NCBI GenBank assembly: GCA_030407085.1
Contig: CM059585.1
Coordinates: 119,207,001-119,271,000, forward strand
Length of the DNA stretch: 64,000 bases
Reading direction: 5' to 3'
Source: Trichopria drosophilae
Lineage: Eukaryota; Arthropoda; Insecta; Hymenoptera; Diapriidae
The notes below the pieces were generated by a model that worked only from the letters and a program-made list of their open reading frames with translations, made no database searches and was not told the origin of the DNA. A program made the position numbers and the translations under genes. Shown piece by piece: positions 60,960 to 64,000 of the stretch; the first letter of the stretch is position 1, and every line of letters starts with the position of its first letter.

Positions 60960-61560
60960 AAGGCGCGACATCTCACAATGTCTAAATCCTGCCGGGCAGG
61001 AGATATAAATTCCGGTCGAAGACCAGAAGCGGCGAGTTTAATAACGGCGATTCGCCTCGAACTTTCTTAATTACACCACGTCGAGTGTGGACCGCCGTCG
61101 TCCTACAGATTGCCAGAGCCGCCGCCCGTCGTCGAGAGGAACGGCGGCGACGACGTGCGGGAGACGTATATACGTCGCCGTCGGTTGTTTCGTCGTTATC
61201 CTGTCCAGGACACCTCGTTCAGCTCCGCTGGAGCTCGCCTTTAAGAGGAAGCTGTTATTGTTTTTCTACCCGGGTTAAGGGAGGACGGATTTTCTTCTCG
61301 TTTCCGCGGTAAATCGCTCCACGGCAGCCGCCATACAAATAAGGGGAGCACGGATTGAAGAGGTCGGGCGCGCCTCCGGTGTCGCACAACCATTTGTTTT
61401 AACTTCGCATCTGCCCTGTTTTATTTTATAAATCGGCCTGATCACGTACCGGGAGGTTAACCGAGCCGAAATTCTTCCGCCAGCTCCCGTCGGTCGACCC
61501 TTGGAATGAATCGATGATGTGGTTCTTCCGTCGGTCCACGAGAAATTTCTCAGTCGTCGA
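60960..61560. other. GC/CpG-rich block, possible promoter or 5' exon region
   Basis: This is one of the most CpG-dense parts of the window, with CGTCG and CGGCGG runs near 61090-61180. The overlapping 75- and 63-codon plus frames are Arg-rich by composition and unsupported. The abrupt edges and lack of repeats are what is expected of a promoter/5'UTR or conserved non-coding element. Confidence 0.4.
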
Positions 61561-63260
61561 CTTTCGTTAGAATCTGCACTGTTGAAAAGTAATGCCCCTG
61601 TTCAAAATTACTCTTTAAAGAAATTTAGAGAAATTTTGTTTATAGTAGCATCGACAATTATCATAGTACATCCGTTATATTTATTTTAGGTTATTTCGAG
61701 TGAATATTGTACACTTTAATTATTCAAAAATATTGCCAGGGTAATAATAATTTCCGATTGAAACAACGATTTTCTTCAAAAACTATCCACATTACAATAA
61801 GACTCTAATATATCTTCTCATCAAGTACGTATTGCGAGTTTATATAATAGAAATAGGAGAAAAATGAAATTTTGCAGGCTAACCTCAACATTTACGGGAA
61901 AACGAATTGATCCCTATATTATCATAATAATTACTGAGCATTCTTGACAAAAAGACATTCAATGCCATATACATATACTAAATCACAATGAATGGCCTTT
62001 TTAGCCTCTTTAGAGCTTTGACGGTTGGATTTGAAAACCAATTCCAGACAAAGCAAAAAATGTTGGAAACCACAGAGGGAAAGTACTTTCAGAAATGATA
62101 TCTTATAACCTACTTGAATATAAGAGTACACTAAAAAATCGTCGTTACAATAACGGTAATCCTGTCAACAGTACAGCAACGCCATTTTCGCTGGCTTGGT
62201 GGTAAAAAGCTGTTGATACACAAGCAATATTATTGTCAGCAATACAGCTGAAGTTCCATTGGTAATGCAGCAATAGGATCAACATTACACAGAAGCAAAT
62301 GCTCTAGTGGGACTATGAGCCCAGTAAGTTCTACCCTACTCCGTTACGAGGCAATCCGATACAGCTGTATCGTAATTTAGTGGATGATTATCTCCACGAA
62401 ATTGTTAGATCAAAGATTTGCATTGTAATTACGAACATTGCGGTAGGTGAATGAAATTGTTGTTTATTTATATAGTACACATTCATACGTTATGAGGCGA
62501 TTTTTTTATCTTTTTTCCACCTACATGTTATGTAAGACTTAATAGTAAAGATTCATCGGTCTTTTCTATTAGTGTAATGAAAATAAATAACACATCACTT
62601 AAGTCGATGTATGAACTCAAAAAAATATGTCTGATAATTACATCTAAAATTGCGATTCGGGTGAAGCTCAACTTAAATTAGCCATTGGCATAATTTGTTC
62701 AATCTATGTCAATACTTAGGCTTAAAATATCAGTGCGAGATAACAAAAGTTTACTTTGAGCTGATAATTAGGTGACACGAGTTCGAAAAATCTTATTTAA
62801 ACAAAAAAAAAATTGCTAAAATTAGTTGGGTTGTTTAAAAGAAAGTTTTGAATTTAGTGAAGCGTAGAAATTTAATTAAAAAGTTTTATTTCCTAGACAA
62901 ACAATTGCACGAATTGAAAGTAAAATTAAAATACATTTGGTACAATCTTTAAAGAAATCTAATCTCTATCTGTTTCTACTTTAACCCTTTTAGTCATGAC
63001 CTTCAGGTTTGACCATGGTAAAAATTTAAATTGCATAATATAAGCATTTTTTAGAGGCAAGGTACAATTGACCCAGGTAGTCAGGTAAAAGGTTTAGAAA
63101 ACACCTCGAACCGCTAACAGACATTTCTAAGCAAAAGAATATTTTATATACGACACACGCACGATACTGGGTTATATTCGTGCATTAATAGTCTACTATT
63201 AATTAAGCCTTATCATGCAGAATTTGTTATTTTCATAAGATATATTACAACATCAATTAT
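61561..63260. other. AT-rich stretch, nothing recognised
   Basis: No supported feature; short AT-rich frames only. Confidence 0.5.
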
Positions 63261-63261
63261 A

Positions 63262-63325
63262 GCCGAGTTCCTGAATTACTGTACGGTAGACTAGAGTTTG
63301 ATCCCTATCATGGGTAAATTTTTTT
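63262..63325 (+). repeat. tRNA-derived SINE head relic
   Basis: TAGCCGAGTTCCT (63260-63272) resembles a pol III A box and AGTTTGATCCCT (63295-63306) a B box with one change, at a spacing close to that in tRNAs. It is followed by ATGGGTAAATTTTT, like the GGGTAGAAATTTTT after the B box at 25560. Stems do not pair as a functional tRNA. Confidence 0.45.
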
Positions 63326-63608
63326 TTAATGTAAAATTATAAAATGTTGAGTTAATTAATGTTTGTTTTCAATATTGCTATAATATTGGACGTTCTGTAG
63401 TTCTAGGAATACCATGTTTTATATACATGTCAACACAAACTAAATATCTGCTTTTAATAATTATACGCCGATTAGTGTATTACTTGTTTATGTTTTTCTA
63501 CAATATGTAGGTGGAACGAAATTCCTACGAAAAATACCACGGGTACATTTCGTAGTATTCGTTTGTGATACACGTAGACTTTTTGCAAGTTACCCACCGG
63601 AAAATACG

Positions 63609-63848
63609 ATGGCGTGTGTTGTAAAGAAGCAAAGATATGAAGTAAACAAACAATACAGCGTTGTACAAAAATATTATGAACTGAATGTATGCTATAATCA
63701 GTCGAAATTTGTTAGAAAAATAATAGGAAGCCATATATTAATCTCTAACGGTAAAGCCTGGTGTCTTTTATGCATAAAAGATATCATGTATAATGAAGGT
63801 CACCCATTGTCTAAACACTCGATAGAACGCTCGGCGTACTTTAATTAA
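63609..63848 (+). CDS. Small ORF with a CxxC-x9-H-x4-H pattern, unidentified
   Basis: This 79-codon frame starts at an ATG in a fair context (ACGATGGCG) and ends at TAA. It is basic at the N-terminus. Near residues 52-70 it has WCLLC...H....H, a spacing loosely like short C2H2 or BED-type fingers found in DNA transposases and chromatin proteins, though the Cys-to-His gap is shorter than in classical C2H2. An overlapping minus frame of 69 codons covers part of it. It could be a fragment of a transposase or a chance frame; no flanking exon or terminal repeat is visible. Confidence 0.22.
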   Translation: MACVVKKQRYEVNKQYSVVQKYYELNVCYNQSKFVRKIIGSHILISNGKAWCLLCIKDIMYNEGHPLSKHSIERSAYFN

Positions 63849-64000
63849 ACGGAAAATTTAATTTATTGGAAAATAGCATTATTCTTTGTAATACTAATAA
63901 TGTTAATTACACATATAATATAATTAACAATATATAACAATTTTCTAAATCAACAGAATTTTCTTGTATTCCTTTCTAAAAAATCAAAATTACCAACTCT
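63849..64000. other. AT-rich tail of the window, nothing recognised
   Basis: Short AT-rich sequence; no feature supported. Confidence 0.5.

Overview
The window looks like a gene-poor, AT-rich stretch of arthropod nuclear DNA, most likely insect. The evidence is an intronless eukaryotic-type tRNA gene with a pol III T-run, A-tailed SINE-like copies, the (TTA)n-tailed end of a non-LTR retrotransposon, many foldback/MITE-like elements, and the absence of any long ORF or operon-like packing. AT-rich DNA with a few abrupt GC- and CpG-rich blocks is compatible with Hymenoptera, but I cannot prove the order. No protein-coding gene can be called with confidence. The longest open frames (123 to 161 codons) lie in GC-rich blocks, and most lack an ATG.

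Layout. 0-1.9 kb: two GC-rich minisatellite arrays around a GC-rich block. 1.9-5.1 kb: featureless AT-rich DNA. 5.1-6.6 kb: a long palindromic element bounded by TTAA and CCC/GGG termini, with a younger SINE-like insertion in its left arm. 6.7-6.9 kb: a small GC-rich inverted-repeat element. 7.3-7.5 kb: a protein-like open remnant. 10.5-10.7 kb: a possible exon. 11.9 kb: tRNA-Arg(TCG), the only certain gene. 12.8-17.3 kb: several short palindromes. 20-30 kb: AT-rich DNA broken by four GC/CpG-rich blocks, plus tRNA-derived SINE relics. 31.5-33.1 kb: a foldback element whose arms are built from 163-bp tandem repeats. 39.6-46.3 kb: an old, strongly diverged tandem repeat array interrupted by large palindromic elements. 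46.3-46.7 kb: a further palindromic MITE. 53.3 kb: a truncated non-LTR retrotransposon end. 59.3-60.2 kb: another foldback. 61 kb: a last GC-rich block. 63.3-63.8 kb: a SINE relic and a small ORF with a CxxC...H...H pattern.

The genes do not form a pathway. The coherent story is repeat biology: at least five long palindromic elements (about 0.8 to 1.6 kb), with different terminal sequences, lie in 64 kb beside several short hairpin MITEs. One MITE family shares a GATAAGGTAG-type terminus and recurs at least six times. The GC/CpG-rich blocks are the best places to look for regulatory elements or exons of a gene that extends beyond the window. Everything was read by eye; repeat boundaries are approximate unless target duplications are given.
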